Assembly: GCA_026936325.1 (NCBI GenBank)
Contig: JAPTHN010000004.1
Span: 9,535,439-9,599,438, forward strand
Source of the DNA: Platynereis dumerilii
Taxonomy: Eukaryota; Annelida; Polychaeta; Phyllodocida; Nereididae
DNA: 64,000 nt
Reading direction: 5' to 3'
Below, in pieces: positions 21,490 to 33,427 of this stretch (positions within the stretch are counted from its first letter, which is position 1; each line of letters begins with the position of its first letter). The notes under the pieces are model-generated. The model worked only from the letters and a program-made list of their open reading frames with translations. It was not told the DNA's origin and searched no databases. A program made the position numbers and the translations under genes.

Positions 21490-23250
21490 TTATTATTATT
21501 ATTATTTTCTTGGCCAGTAGGTTTTTGTGCTAGAGACTTGAAACTTGGTACATATATAGTCCATGGTTAGTACTTCATTTTGGGAGAAGATGGTTGACCT
21601 TGACCTTGAACTCAAGGTCACAGGTCATCTCAAAGTCGAAAATTGGAAAACTTAAAAGTGGAATAACTTTTTTAATATTACAAGAATCAATTTGAAACTT
21701 TGGAATATATATATAAACATGTATCCCAACATTTGTAACCCATAATTGTTTTTGTGCAATGAGGGTAAGGGGGTAATTACCCCAATTTGACTAAAACAGG
21801 TTTGCACAGGTTTCCAGAAAAACTAAGCAAGCTAGAAACTCAGTTCTTTCACTGATAGGTAGCCTGACTAACCATTCAAGGTAAGTGATATTTTATATTT
21901 TGATTATGTGAAGGGGTAACTATGTAATGGGGTGTTGAAAATAGGGTGTTTTGCCCCAAGAGTGAAAACATTGTAAAACTTTGGTTTTAATGAAAGGATT
22001 TCAATGATAGTCTGGTAATATATTAATGGTTTCTGTATTATGTAATCCTTGTTGCCCGAAGCTTGGTAATTACCCCCCAAAAAGGGGTAAATGTCTATAA
22101 CTTGTGATTGACCTGGACGATTTTCTTCAAATTTTGCACACGTTTGGGATATTGACACAGGCACATATTAAACAAATAATTTTAACAGTATTGCCAACAT
22201 AGGGTATTTACCCTCGTAATCAATGCCAAAAGGGGTGAATATATATTTTGAGGAGTTATGTTGTTCAAAATGAAATATCAGCTGTATGTTTGGTCTACGG
22301 GTATCCGGTTGGATTTTACTGGATGAAAAGTTTCTGTTTTGGGTAATTACCCCCAAAAGGGGTAAATGTCTATAACTTGTGATTGACATGGACGATTTAC
22401 TTCAAATTTTGCACACGTTTGGGATATTGACTCAGGCACATATTAAACAAATAATTTTAACAGTATTGCCAACATAGGGTATTTACCCTCGTAATCAATG
22501 CCAAAAGGGGTGAATATATATTTTGAGGAGTTATGTTGTTCAAAATGGAATATCAGCTGTATATTTGGTCTGCTGCTATCCGGTTGGATTTTACTGGATG
22601 AAAACTTTCTGTTTTGGGTAATTACCCCCAAAAGGGGTAAATGACTATAACTTGTGATTGACATGGACGATTTACTTCAAATTTTGCACACGTTTGTGAC
22701 ATTGACTCAGACACATGCTAAAAGGAAAAAATTCACAGAATAGGGTGATTTACCCTCGTAATCAAGTTCTAAGGGGGTAAATACATATTTTGAAGAACTT
22801 GGTTGTTTAAAATGGAATATTAGTTGCACGTTTGGTCTAGGTTATTCGTATGGATGTTACTGGATGAAAAGTTTCGGTTTTTAATAATTACCCCCAAAAG
22901 GGGTAAATGACTATAACTTGTGACTGACATGGACGATTTACTTCAAATTTTGCACACGTATGGGATATTGACTCAGGCACATGTTAAAAGAGAAAACGTT
23001 ACAGTATAGGATAATTTACCCTCGTAATCAAGGTCAAAGGGGGGTAAATACGTATTTTGAGGAATCTGGTTGTTTAAAATGGAATGTCAAGTTTATGTTG
23101 GATCTAGGCTTGTACTTAATGGATGTTACTGGATGAACAGTTTCGGTTTTAGGTAGTAACCCCAAAAGGGGTAAATGGCTATATCTTGTGATTGACATGG
23201 ACAATTTTCTTCAAATTTTGCATGGGCTAAGTGTGTCTACTTTACGACGT
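21490..23250 (+). mobile_element. Fifth rolling-circle-like segment with 275-bp tandem units
   Basis: Starts with the same TATTATTATT junction and a CTTGAAACTTGGTACATATA segment but has no CTAG end, so it is either truncated or another family. From about 22050 to 23220 there are four tandem units of about 270-275 bp. Each carries a TTACCCCCAAAAGGGGTAA palindrome followed by AACTTGTGATTGACATGGAC and TTCAAATTTTGCACACG. Short open frames in it are by-products of this repetition. Confidence 0.55.
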
Positions 23251-23652
23251 AATATAAGTAGAAACTTCAGCTTACAGGGTCTCTACCATAATAGTCCGAC
23301 ATAGTCTCATATAATTTGTTTTACTCATATATTTGAGGTCGAATCATTGCCTAACCTTTTTAAAGGTTGAATACTAGTTAAAGTTTGTTTTCCTTTTGCA
23401 AGAAAAGCAGTTTGTCTGTGCTTTGCACATAAAAAAAGTTTTTTCCTGAGGGTATCATCCATAGCCTCCCCAAGCGCAATTTGGTTACAAGTGTGTAATA
23501 TTAAAAATCAGTTGAACATTTATACATTGTAGATCAGTGTTAAATGCAAACAATGGATATCTGGCTCAGTGAAGCTAAACAGCAACATTCATTGATCAGT
23601 GAATGCATCTTTCAAACAAGTGATATCCTTTAATACAGCACTGTATCTCACT

Positions 23653-23945
23653 CATAGAAATACATAGAACGGAATGAGACTGCATGACGCCACCTCGAGA
23701 TGAGGTCACCGAATCCGCCATATTGGAACTGCCCTGAGACATGATGTCATTGTGACGTCACAGCAGGAGCAACAAGATGTTGTGTTTGGCTGATTGTGAC
23801 ATGACATGATGCCATTGTTACTGGTGACGTCACTATTATTGGTGACGTCACGGTTACCAAATGCTAGGCTGCCAGGCAGTTCCAAGATGGTGGATTTGGT
23901 TGCTTCATCTGCCAGAGCCTCATGTCCGTTCTATGTATTTCTATG
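23653..23945. mobile_element. hAT MITE, CATAGAAATACATAGAACGG family (copy 1)
   Basis: Ends CATAGAAATACATAGAACGG and its inverse bound 293 bp. Flanking 8-mers ATCTCACT (23645-23652) and ATTTCACT (23946-23953) fit an 8-bp hAT duplication with one change. The interior is strongly self-complementary and rich in GTGACGTCA motifs. Confidence 0.8.
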
Positions 23946-24396
23946 ATTTCACTGTATCTCACCTCAGTGCCAGATTGTATTTTGTCTGACGGAGAGGGAG
24001 TTCTGGTCAGACAAATTAACATTTTGTCAGTCAACGTAATAAATATCTATAATTTGTCAAATGCCTGAAAGCCATTTTATGGAATACTATTCTTTTTAAA
24101 TAACTAAAGATAGTTCTGCAACATTACAATTAGGTTTCTTGAGATCTTACGATACAATTTGATTTCAGAGAGGATTAGCATGCAAATTGGGTTATTTCCT
24201 ACAGATTTTCTGCCAGTAAATTTGTCTGGCCTAAACTTGAGGCTGGTCAGACATTCACAAAAAGTGCCAGTAATGTCGGACGTGGCTGACCATTTTCGCA
24301 TGCACTATCTGGCACAGGTGGATGAACTCTCATCATAGCTGGTAGACCAATCGCTATACAGGAGCTTCACAGAATATTTTGTATATGACTTTGGAG

Positions 24397-24656
24397 CATA
24401 GAAATACATAGAACGGACATGAGGCTCTGGCAGATGAAGCAACCAAATCCACCATCTTGGAACTGCCCTGAATACTGGCACAATGGACCGTGACGTCACC
24501 GGTAACTGTGATGTCACTTATAACAATGGCATGACGTCACATCACAATTAGTCTATTGTGACGTCATGTCTCAGGGCAGTTCCAATATGGCGGATTTGGT
24601 GACCTCATCTTGAGGTGGCATCCTACAGCATCATGTCCGTTCTGTGTATTTCTATG
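24397..24656. mobile_element. hAT MITE, CATAGAAATACATAGAACGG family (copy 2)
   Basis: Same ends as copy 1, opposite internal orientation, 260 bp. Perfect 8-bp duplication CTTTGGAG (24389-24396, 24657-24664). The paralogous gene B intron at about 40564-40580 has a single CTTTGGAG and no insert, giving an empty site. So this copy arrived after the A/B duplication, or was lost from B precisely. Confidence 0.9.
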
Positions 24657-25058
24657 CTTTGGAGCTGTCGTGATCATGATTCATCAGCAGCATTATCTTT
24701 CTATATACTAATGTCATGATTAATTGATCATGGCAATTATGACTCACAGAATGCAAAAGATCGCACGAATACCCTAATTTTTTTGCACATCAAACTGACC
24801 AGCTGGAATAATGGCAGTACTGTTTTGTCTTAACAGCTGCAAACAGACTTCTAACAGCTTTACTACATAATAGTATAAGTCAAATGTCCATTCGAACATG
24901 GAAATCTAATTAAGTTTTATCGAGTACTACGTCAAGTTATTTCTTAAAGCAAGTTAGGGAGACATGTTTACAAATTTACAAGTTTAATTGGGAAAAACCA
25001 ACTCAGCTTCACAAAAGTACATTGCTGCTATAAGTTTGATGATTGAACAAACATGTAT

Positions 25059-25276
25059 ACCGTAAAACGGGGTAAATTTGGCAATCTGGAGGAAAGTTGA
25101 CAGGCTATTTTAACCCACTTTTAAAAAGGCAGAAATACCAACTTTCCTCACTAACACAGGTGGAAAATTGTCCAAAGAAACCTGTGTCAGTGAGGAAAGT
25201 ATTCATTTCTTACAGTAAGTGGGTTAAAATAGCCGGCCAACTTTGCCCTGGATAGGCAACTTTACCCTGTTCTAAA
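25059..25276. mobile_element. Foldback element, ACGGGGTAAA family
   Basis: Imperfect palindrome of about 215 bp: AAACGGGGTAAATTTGGC at one end and GGCAACTTTACCCTGTT at the other. The long inner arms include CTATTTTAACCCACTT/AAGTGGGTTAAAATAG and AACTTTCCTCACT/AGTGAGGAAAGT. Absent from the collinear gene B intron. No clear target duplication. Confidence 0.6.
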
Positions 25277-25699
25277 GCACTCTATAACCAGATCTGAAAG
25301 ATGAAATGAAATCACATTTGGAGATGATGATCTTCAAAACTTGAATCATTAAGAGTAAATGCTGAAAATAAAAACTACAAAATTTGTAAATTTTGTCTGA
25401 CCGGTTCTAAATCACATGAAATATAAAAATAAATGATGAAAATATGTGTAACACAGTATCACGGGGGCAAAAATTTCATTAAACTGACAAAATACCCGAA
25501 CCATGATATTAACTCACTCCATCAAAAAATCTGAATAGGCAGGAATATGGGAAATGGGAATACCCTGTGTATTCAGGAATTTCCAAGGTCTTTCAGTTTC
25601 CCCAGAATAAAAACCCTGGAAATCAACCCACCTCCATAATTTATAATGTCCTGTGTCTTCTGGAACAAATAAATAAACATTCATTTCCAATATTTCCAG

Positions 25700-25811
25700 G
25701 AAGAAGAAGGCTGGGGCTAAGCGACCAAAGGCTTCAGATGAAGAAACCGAGGAAGATCCAGAAGATCCGGAAGATCCGGAAGATTCTTCCAATTATAGGC
25801 AAATCGAATGA
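25700..25811 (+). CDS. Gene A exon 2: basic-acidic C-terminal tail
   Basis: Follows a pyrimidine-rich tract and CAG acceptor. The first base completes an Arg codon (CG|G) begun in exon 1. The exon encodes KKKAGAKRPKASDEE, then repeated EDP units, and ends SSNYRQIE with TGA at 25809-25811. The frame is set by paralogue B, whose last exon has the same phase, length and ending (FRQID). The basic run KRKKKAGAKRPK could be a dibasic processing site or a polyanion-binding patch; nuclear localisation is unlikely for a protein with a signal peptide. Open frames in the other phases here are shadows. Confidence 0.75.
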
Positions 25812-26071
25812 GCCAGCAAATTGCAAAATAACTTCTCTTCGAAAAATTGACCAACAAACCGGTTGCGTTTGTCAAATTCAGGCTGAATTATATATGTGGC
25901 AGCAATGGAACTGTATAAAATTATGGTTTATTGGTGTTTGACGTATACCAAAAAGAATAAAGATTTAGATTAAGCTACACTTGACTTTTTGTGTCTTGCT
26001 TCAAGTTCAATTACTTTAGAATTTCCTGATATGTTTGAGAATATTTATTAAATATGCTTGAAAAACACAAT
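25812..26071 (+). terminator. Gene A 3' UTR and polyA signal
   Basis: AATAAA at 25956-25961 in CAAAAAGAATAAAGATTTAG, in the same context as AATAAA at 43629-43634 of gene B. The preceding 3' UTR (AACTTCTCTTCGAAAAAT, TTATGGTTTATTGGTGTT) is also shared, supporting a real transcript end near 25980. Confidence 0.7.
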
Positions 26072-26250
26072 GGCCCGATTTCACCAACAAAGTTAAGCCA
26101 GGTTTAAGCCTTGCACATGGACTGAGAAGTTCCAAATTAAAACTGAAGTGTTAATTTCAGTGATGAAATGGCAGCACCTCCAGTTAGCAAAATACTTATT
26201 ACCAGATTTAACTTTAAGCCTGGTCTTAGTTATTTTGGTGAAATCGGCCC
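26072..26250. mobile_element. MITE with GATTTCACCAA ends
   Basis: Ends GGCCCGATTTCACCAA and TTGGTGAAATCGGCCC form inverted repeats that extend inward through AGTTAAG/CTTAGTTA and CCAGGTTTAA/TTTAAGCCTGG. 179 bp, mostly self-complementary, no coding capacity. Confidence 0.7.
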
Positions 26251-27164
26251 AATGTGCTGAACGGTTAACCTGTCATCGATCAATATTATTGATATGAATT
26301 ATTAATATATTTTTGCAATGCTTATACAGCTAAACTAGCCTTAGGTCACTCTGCCTGTAAATAGTGTAATAACTGTCCAACTATGTTTTGGACAATTATG
26401 TAAATTTACATAAAATTGCACGGGGGACTCTTAACTATATCCAAGGGACCACACATCTCAGATTAGTAAAGAACATCCTGTCAAAAAACAACAACACCTA
26501 GTGACTTAGATAATCAAGCTGCACTGATCTTCCACTATGGAACTCCTTTCTCTCAAGTTGGGAGCATGGAGTTCCATAATATGGCCTTGCCACCAGTATT
26601 ATACCTTTTCAATAATTATTCAGTTGAATTCTGACTAAACATATCTTAAATATCTCAGGTAGAAAACCTTTAACAAATTTTTACATGAATAATGTTATTA
26701 ACCTATGATATATAACTGATGAAGATTAAGAAATTTGATTGTTTGTATGGAGATTCAGTGCGTAACCTGAAACTAGCTGGTGAAATATTCCTAATTGTTT
26801 ATTCCTGAAGGTATGCTTGTAACACAGTATTTAAGATAAGGGTAAATAAAACATAAGCAAAGTGAGATGAGTGCCTATTCGGTTAATATTTTTTCTGGCT
26901 TTGCATAAGATTCCAAGTCCCTTACCAATCTTAGGTTTGATATATTGTATGTGTTTCCCAACATAAGTTTTCATCCAGCAATACACCAATGAATTTTGTA
27001 GTTATTATGCGGTCAATTTCTGAGCCAATGATTTTCAATGGAAAAAAGCAGTCAATTTTGCAACTGTTTGATCAAAGAACTATGTGATGCGTTTTAACTA
27101 GGGCTTTGGAGTCTCAGTCAGAAGGATCGCTGTTTCTCCCCTTGTTTGCTACGCAATATCTGTA
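26251..27164. other. Intergenic stretch between genes A and B
   Basis: AT-rich, no convincing frame, no repeat recognised. Confidence 0.45.
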
Positions 27165-27352
27165 CACTCTAAAAAATGTCGGACAAAATTGGTTTTTTAG
27201 ATTCAAAATGGTTTTTTGAAAAACCAAATTTCAATGCAAAACCAACATGGATTTTTAAAAAAATAGATGTTGGTTTTTTGCATTGAAATTTGGTTTTTCA
27301 AAAAACCATTTTGAATCTAAAAAACCAATTTTGTCTGATTTTTTTTAAAGTG
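27165..27352. mobile_element. Palindromic CACTCTAAAAAA MITE (copy 2)
   Basis: 188 bp, flanked by TA, starting CACTCTAAAAAATGTC and ending in TTTAAAGTG. The arms match those of the copy at 7484-7672 nearly base for base. Completely foldable hairpin. Confidence 0.8.
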
Positions 27353-27639
27353 TATGCAATAACGAATGGATGCTGAGAGATGCAAATACATTCTAACTAA
27401 GAATGGTAACCTGAATCCAAAAAATCAATTTTGTCAACAAAGACAGCTGAAATTTTATGCAAAAAACTTCAAAATTCATTTAATATTCATTTGATGACTG
27501 ATAACACAAATTCATAAATGATGAGAAAGATTGCATGGTAAATCTTAGCTGCAGTTACAAAAAATGATTTCATAATTGGAGACAACAGTGGTAAAAAATA
27601 CATCATTTTTCCTGCAATTTCCATTGGCTGAGAGAAGGT

Positions 27640-28935
27640 ACGACACCACTCTCTCCTGAAAAGTGACATGGGTGACCATGGCATTCTAATCCAAGGATTC
27701 CTCAATGGAACTGACTCCAGCTGTATCAAGTGTTTGTATTTCCCTCATTTTTAGCACACTCATTTTCAAAATCCAATACTATGCACTCGGATGATTGGGA
27801 GCAGATGATCCACATAGAGTAGCGTGGGGCATGCAGCCCCCCTTAACTTCGAGGTGCGATTTGACCTACTTTTTGTGGTCGATTATTTACATGCTTATGT
27901 TGTCAGCAAGGGATCACTTGATTCTACCCATAACTGGTGAAACAAATGTCTACCAATTTTAATAAAGGAGTTACGACCCTTTTTGTAAAAAATATAAAAT
28001 GGCCTTCTTACCCCACCCATCAGGCAAGAAGCCCCCCTATTATAATCCTATGGCAATTTTTTTTGCGAGCGCATTCAGCTTGAAAGTTATTTCTTGGGGT
28101 TCTTCTATCATTTTTGAGGCATTCTATTCACTTTTTCTGAATTTCAGAATTTTTCTGTTCATACATTTAGTTTTTAATATTTTTTGCCCTGTTTTAATTT
28201 TGGCAAAATTTTTTCGATTCCGATTAGCTATTCTATTAAGATTTAAGGTAAAGTACACATTATGAAATGGTTCCTGAAGCAGCTTCGAGGCCTCAGTGAA
28301 GGGGGGCCTCATGCCCCATACCATGTGGGGCCTCTCGCCCCAAACTCACATATTTTACTTTGACCTCTATAGTTTGAGCTAAAATGCAAAAAATATGATC
28401 CAAATCATATTTATGTAATGGTCATAAAGTGAAGCAATGCAGATATCCATCAAACTTTCAAAAATTTCCAAAGCTATTTCTGACAGCCACTTTCAAAGAA
28501 TTAATCAAAGTTACATAAACCATAACCAATTTTTTGTTTCTTTAATTATTTCTATGGTTTGGTGCTGTTTGCCCTGAAAATTTGTGACGTCACCTAAAAA
28601 GCCTCTAGCTTCAATCCTATCAATAAGAAAAAGCACCAAAAATGTAAGTTTAGATATAACCCTGGGGGGGCTTCTCACCTAACCCGGGCTTTTTGCCCCG
28701 ACCCACTCTAATGATTGTTTTTACAGAAAACAAAAAAAAATGTATTTAACATTTTTTCAGAGGAGGACCCTGCTCAGACGACATGACAATGGGCTACCGT
28801 CCCTGGGTGCCTGGTTTGATTTTCACTGTGATTTTCTTCCAAATGTTGGCGACATCTCTGGATCAGCCTCCTCTCCTGAGGGACCATTCAGAATTTATGA
28901 CCCCTTGGGAGTTTTGATGGAACTTTCTGTCTAAA
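27640..28935 (+). mobile_element. Composite repeat with SINE-like end (copy 1), interrupted
   Basis: Blocks GAGAAGGTACGACACCACTC, CATGGGTGACCATGG, TCCAATACTATGCACTC and a tRNA-like tail (28760-28935: GGACCCTGCTCAGACG then GGTTTGATT) recur in the same order at 31325-33740. An 892-bp element (27817-28708) is inserted in this copy at a place where the other copy is uninterrupted. Confidence 0.65.
27817..28708. mobile_element. Inserted element, TA target, GAGT...GTGGGGC ends
   Basis: The left end GAGTAGCGTGGGGCATG and the inverse of the right end GAGTGGGTCGGGGCAAAA are imperfect inverted repeats, with TA on both sides. The empty site in the sister repeat at about 33500 reads GTGTAAAGACTG. The interior is GGGGCC/GCCCC-rich near 28290-28340 and 28660-28700. 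No transposase. Confidence 0.6.
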
Positions 28936-29015
28936 AGGAACACCCCACGTTGGTTTCACGCATATTTGTAGTACCCCCCTTTTCTTTTGTTAAAATTTCA
29001 TTTGACAATTAAGCA

Positions 29016-30256
29016 CGGGCCTAAGCAGAGGGGGGGCCAGGGGGGCCAAATGGCAGGGGCCCCCACATTTCAGGTGGCCTACTTCCAAAGTGATGTTAAG
29101 CACGAGTCGCAGATAATAAATTATACTCGATTTGTACAGGGTTGGACTGGTGCCATTTTGGGTCCGCACCAAACAATTTTGGTGGGCCCTCACTGCCAGC
29201 AATAACATTTACGTAATTATAAAGGTACTGTATTAGACAAAAAATCCATGGATTTCTTTCTTTCCATATTCATCAGAATTACAGTTAATGTTAATGTGCT
29301 GTTGTCTACGTCAACTAAAGGCAACTGGAGTCCTTTCATGTCTTGTGCATAGTAAATAGATGTCTCATTTATTGTCAATCATTCTCTATGATTCCTAAGT
29401 GGGTATTCTGTGAGACTGTGAAGTTGTTGTCAGTGTTGCCCGTTTGTCCTCTGATGTCAGAGGGCCCTGTACAATACTAGGTCCTCTTCCCTTGGGGCCT
29501 TATCTTAAAATTTGATTTTTGGTCCAGGATCAAGCAAGCACACCAGACTATTGGTTGTGTATCACGCAATCCAAAAACTTTTTGACATTTTTATGGATTT
29601 TTTTTTTTCAATTTGTAAATCTTTTTGGCATCTTGAGTGAATTTTAATTTACACAGGATAGGCTGTGTATTGTAGTACTTGAATTGATTATGATGGAAAT
29701 ACTGGCACATTGATGTTTCTTAATTGGACAGACGCTTCAGTAAAGCCACTTTTTTTTCTGTGCAGTTCATGAAAGATGTTTTGCTGTGTCTGTGACTGTG
29801 TGAAGTTTCCTTCAATTGGGCATTTGAATATTCAAAATTTATTATTGAAAACTTGTGCCTCTTTTCTTTGAAGTAAACTTCACACATTCACAGACTCAGT
29901 AATTGTTCATGAACTGCACAGATTCTCTGAATGCATGATTGTAATTAAATTTGGCTATCCATTAGAGTTGTAATAAAGTCTTCAGTAAACTTAATAGAAA
30001 TTAAACTACCGTTGGCTCAAAACGTTTTCATGGAAAATTGGATTTTATTTTTTTCGACTGACTGCTCAAACATAAAATATAAAAAAACATTTAAAGTTGA
30101 CATATGAAGCCTTTTTACTTTATTTTCTGACCGACCGACTGCTCAACATGCTTTCGAGAAAGTTTACAGTAACAAGGAATCAAAACACGGTGGCCTGAAG
30201 GGGGGGCCTACTTTTTCATTTTGGCCTGGGCCTACTACAGGCTCTGCACTGCCCTG
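29016..30256. mobile_element. Non-autonomous hAT-like element
   Basis: Perfect 8-bp duplication ATTAAGCA (29008-29015, 30257-30264). The left end CGGGCCTAAGCAGAGG and inverse right end CAGGGCAGTGCAGAGC are diverged inverted repeats, followed by GGGGGGCC-rich subterminal blocks. 1,241 bp, no transposase. A GGTTGGACTGGTGCCATTTT block inside (29141) resembles another hAT-like end. Confidence 0.7.
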
Positions 30257-30264
30257 ATTAAGCA

Positions 30265-31324
30265 TGTTGTGAAAAATAAGTAGTGGCATTAAGTACCCCC
30301 CTTGAAACATGTGAAAAATTGGTACACTGTCAGGAAAAATTACCATTGCCCCATGTCATAAGATGCATGTGCAAAAAGGTGATTCCCGCTCAAGTAAAAG
30401 CATCGAAACTACCACCCGCCTCGACCCAGTCGTAAACTTTAATTCTGAATAGTCCCTTAGCTACTGTTGTCACAGACAATGCTTTTGGTTAAGGCATGAT
30501 ACTTTGGCGTTCAGAGATGTGAAGCCATCCAGAGTCAGCTTGAGACTGATTAAGAATCAACTGAAGCAATCAACAGTTGCACAGGAGTGTGCAATAGCTA
30601 CAACAGTTCATAAGGAAATGTAAGAGGTCAATGTCATGACATTGTGGATTGCGGTTTGACATGTGTGAACAACTGACGCAATACCAAGTTGGCCTTTGCA
30701 GCAGTTTATTGGTTGAAATTATAAACATCATTTTTCCAGGCAACATCACTTGCTTGAAGCAAAATGAAAAAAAGGTGACACGCTACATGTATATGCAGCT
30801 TGAATAATCACAGTTTCTGATTATTTGTTCTACAAATATGAAATCATCTGCACAAACAAGTACTTATAATTTTGACATTCATAATAATACTTGAATTCAG
30901 ATATTGCATAATTATGCAGTAGTTATGTGTAATATGTTCACATGCGGTGTTAATCATGACTTTTCAAAATTCATAATATTCTGCGTCTTAAAATTAAAAT
31001 GAACAAAGAACATCATTACTAACATAAATGTGAGGGGCGCTTAGAAAGTTCTGAAAATATTACAGGGTCATCTTTAAGTTTGGAATTTAGTTTGAAGAAA
31101 TTTTCAAACACCAAACTTGAATCCTCGGGTTCAAAGTGAATCAATCCTATAACTCAACATTTTGGGAAACGGCAAAAACGGTTTGACCAAATTTGTAATG
31201 TCCATTGTTCTGAAACTGTTTCAGTTGCACATTACATGTTACAAAAGGCATAACTTGAATGGGCCTATTATAGATTATTTCATATTTGTAGACATTGGAG
31301 GTGGAAAATACATCTTTTTTTTAG
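30265..31324. other. Non-coding stretch
   Basis: No coding frame. GAGGGGCGCTTAGAAAGTTC at about 31033 resembles a solitary end of the mariner-like family at 46308-47157. Nothing else recognised. Confidence 0.4.
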
Positions 31325-31462
31325 AGAAGGTATGACACTACTCTCTCCTGAATAGTGACATAGCGTTTTACATGGGTGACCATGGTATTCTAAGCCATTG
31401 ATCTCCTAACAGGGACTGACTTTAGCTGTTTCAAGTGAGAGTTTCAATTTGTGTTTCACACA

Positions 31463-33427
31463 TTTTTACCTTCAGCGAACGAAGTTCGAAGAAGGTATTG
31501 TAATCACTTGGGTAAAAATGCTGTCCGTCCGCCAGGCGGGCGGGCGGTCGGTCGGGCGGCGGGCTAGATCGTTTCCGGCACAGTACTCAGCCTCTATTGA
31601 ATGTACGTGGATGAAATTTGGTACATATCTAGCCTGTATGGTCTAGTTGTGCCTTTTGATCGTCTGATGAATAGATCTTAAATAGATCTACTTTTTGAAA
31701 TAATTAACAAAATATGAAAATTATTTTTTTTCGTTTCCAGGCCAAGGCTCGGTCATTATTGCATGTGCATTGATGAAATTTGGTACACATGTGGCCTATA
31801 TGGTCTAGTTGTGCCTTTTAATGGTCTCATTGACAGATATTCTATACTTTTTGAAAAAATGAGAAAAAATATAAAAACATGTTTTTTTGTTATTTTGGCT
31901 AAGACACTATTCATGAATTCCACGGTAACGGAATCACCGCGGGGTCATGAAAATTGACCTTTATTGATACTTTACCAAAGATATGATGAATAAAATCATC
32001 AATTTGTGATTTATTCTGATTTATGTATAGGTTAACTTGATTTTTTGACATGCAAAATTTCTGACATATGCCCGAGCAGTTTTTTATGGCAAATCAAACT
32101 TTGGGTAACGGAATCACGAGCAAAAACACCCATTTTCATGACTTTTTTATCTCATCGTCTCATTTAAGAACAATATTCCAACTATGGGAGATAGAAACTG
32201 ACAGTGCTCATCCCAGGAATATATTCTCAAAGTAATTCCATTTTGATGGACTTGGGTCTTCACAGATGGAAATTGTGCTGCTCCCTTTAGGATGGGATTT
32301 TAAGGGAATTGTGTGATTCCGTTACCGAGTCAAATGTGATTCCGTTACCTTAATTGAATTTAGCCTATGAAGCCAGACAATAATAAAATGGGGAAAAATA
32401 TATTAAAATTTTGAATTTGAAAAATATTATCATCAAGTGATGTCAACATCAAACATCAAGAACTAAGTTATCCACTTGCATTGATGCCTCGAAAAATGGC
32501 ATTTTTCATAATTTTTTTAGTGAAATAAACAGTAATGAAAAAAAAAATCACAATTTCTGATGAACATTGAAAGAAAACAATCTAACCAGCATAAAGATTT
32601 CAAAATTTATCTAAATAACAAGTAACCTTACATATCTGGATCACAAATAATTTTGTTTTTGGTAAATATTTTGAAAATTGTCAGTGCCAGGTTAATTCAT
32701 GCAAGAAAAGGTCAGGTTTCCAAGAGATGCGACATTTGCGTGGAATTCATGTATTGCATGTATATGGATAAAGTTTGGTACACATATGGTCAATATGGTC
32801 AAGTTGTGCCTTTTGAAAGATCTGATGGAAAATATTATATACTTTTTGAAATATTGAAAAAAATAATTAAAATTTATTTTTTGTTTCTGGCCCAACATCC
32901 GGTCAATATTACATATATATGGATGAAGTTTGGTACACATGTGGCTTATATGGTCTATTTGTGCCTTTTCATGGTCTGACAGATGGCTATTCTATAGAGT
33001 AATATTGAGAAAAAATATTTAAAATAATTTTTTTATATCGGAGCCAAAACTTGCCCACAATTGCATATACAGTAATGCAATTTTCTAAACAAGTCACCTA
33101 TACAATGTAGCAGTGCTTTTTGATGTGTATAACACTTTGTGAATTATATTTGTGAGTTATATTTTTTGGTTTTCAACCGACACCTCCTAACCTATACATT
33201 GTACATGCATGAAACTATACCATAATATGTGTAAATTAGTCTAATAAGGCCTTTTCTTGATTTTAGAAATCCTGGCAAGCAGATGGCAAGATGGCAGGGC
33301 AGCGGGCAAATACAGATAATTGAAGGCCACTACTCGACCACTATTGCATACCTATAAGCAATTTCGTAAACACACCAATTTTATGATATTTTTGTAATCT
33401 TCTAAAGGTGTTATTCGCTGAAGGTTT
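31463..33427. mobile_element. TTCAGCGAACGAAG element, long copy
   Basis: The left end TTTTTACCTTCAGCGAACGA pairs with an inverse TTCGCTGAAGGT at 33414-33425. Inside are a Cys-less GC-rich CGGGCGGTCGGTCGG stretch (31527-31562) and at least four copies of a TGGATGAAATTTGGTACACA segment (31610, 31768, 32762, 32920). A short version lies at 55268-55538. A further inverted-repeat unit (31924-32349) is nested in it. Confidence 0.6.
31924..32349. mobile_element. Nested GGTAACGGAATCAC unit
   Basis: GGTAACGGAATCAC occurs at 31924 and 32104 in one orientation and as GTGATTCCGTTACC at about 32313 and 32336 in the other, so the unit has doubled inverted ends. No coding capacity. Family not recognised. 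Confidence 0.5.

Larger units (their letters stand above)
23251..25699 (+). other. 3' part of gene A intron, collinear with gene B intron
   Basis: Blocks align in order with the gene B intron: about 23390-23600 with 39970-40165, 24303-24370 with 40434-40500, 24657-24890 with 40564-40800, and 25340-25699 with 43075-43380. Between them lie A-specific insertions: two hAT MITEs and a foldback element. The intron is 9,935 bp in total. The acceptor is TTTCCAATATTTCCAG|G at 25699. Confidence 0.7.

Noticed and set aside
22168-22664. Two related 73-codon minus-strand frames
   Set aside because: They repeat because the 275-bp unit repeats; they carry no recognisable domain.
25567-25941. 124-codon frame overlapping gene A exon 2
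   Set aside because: Wrong phase: the paralogue shows that KKKAGAK is the coding frame, and this one starts inside the intron.
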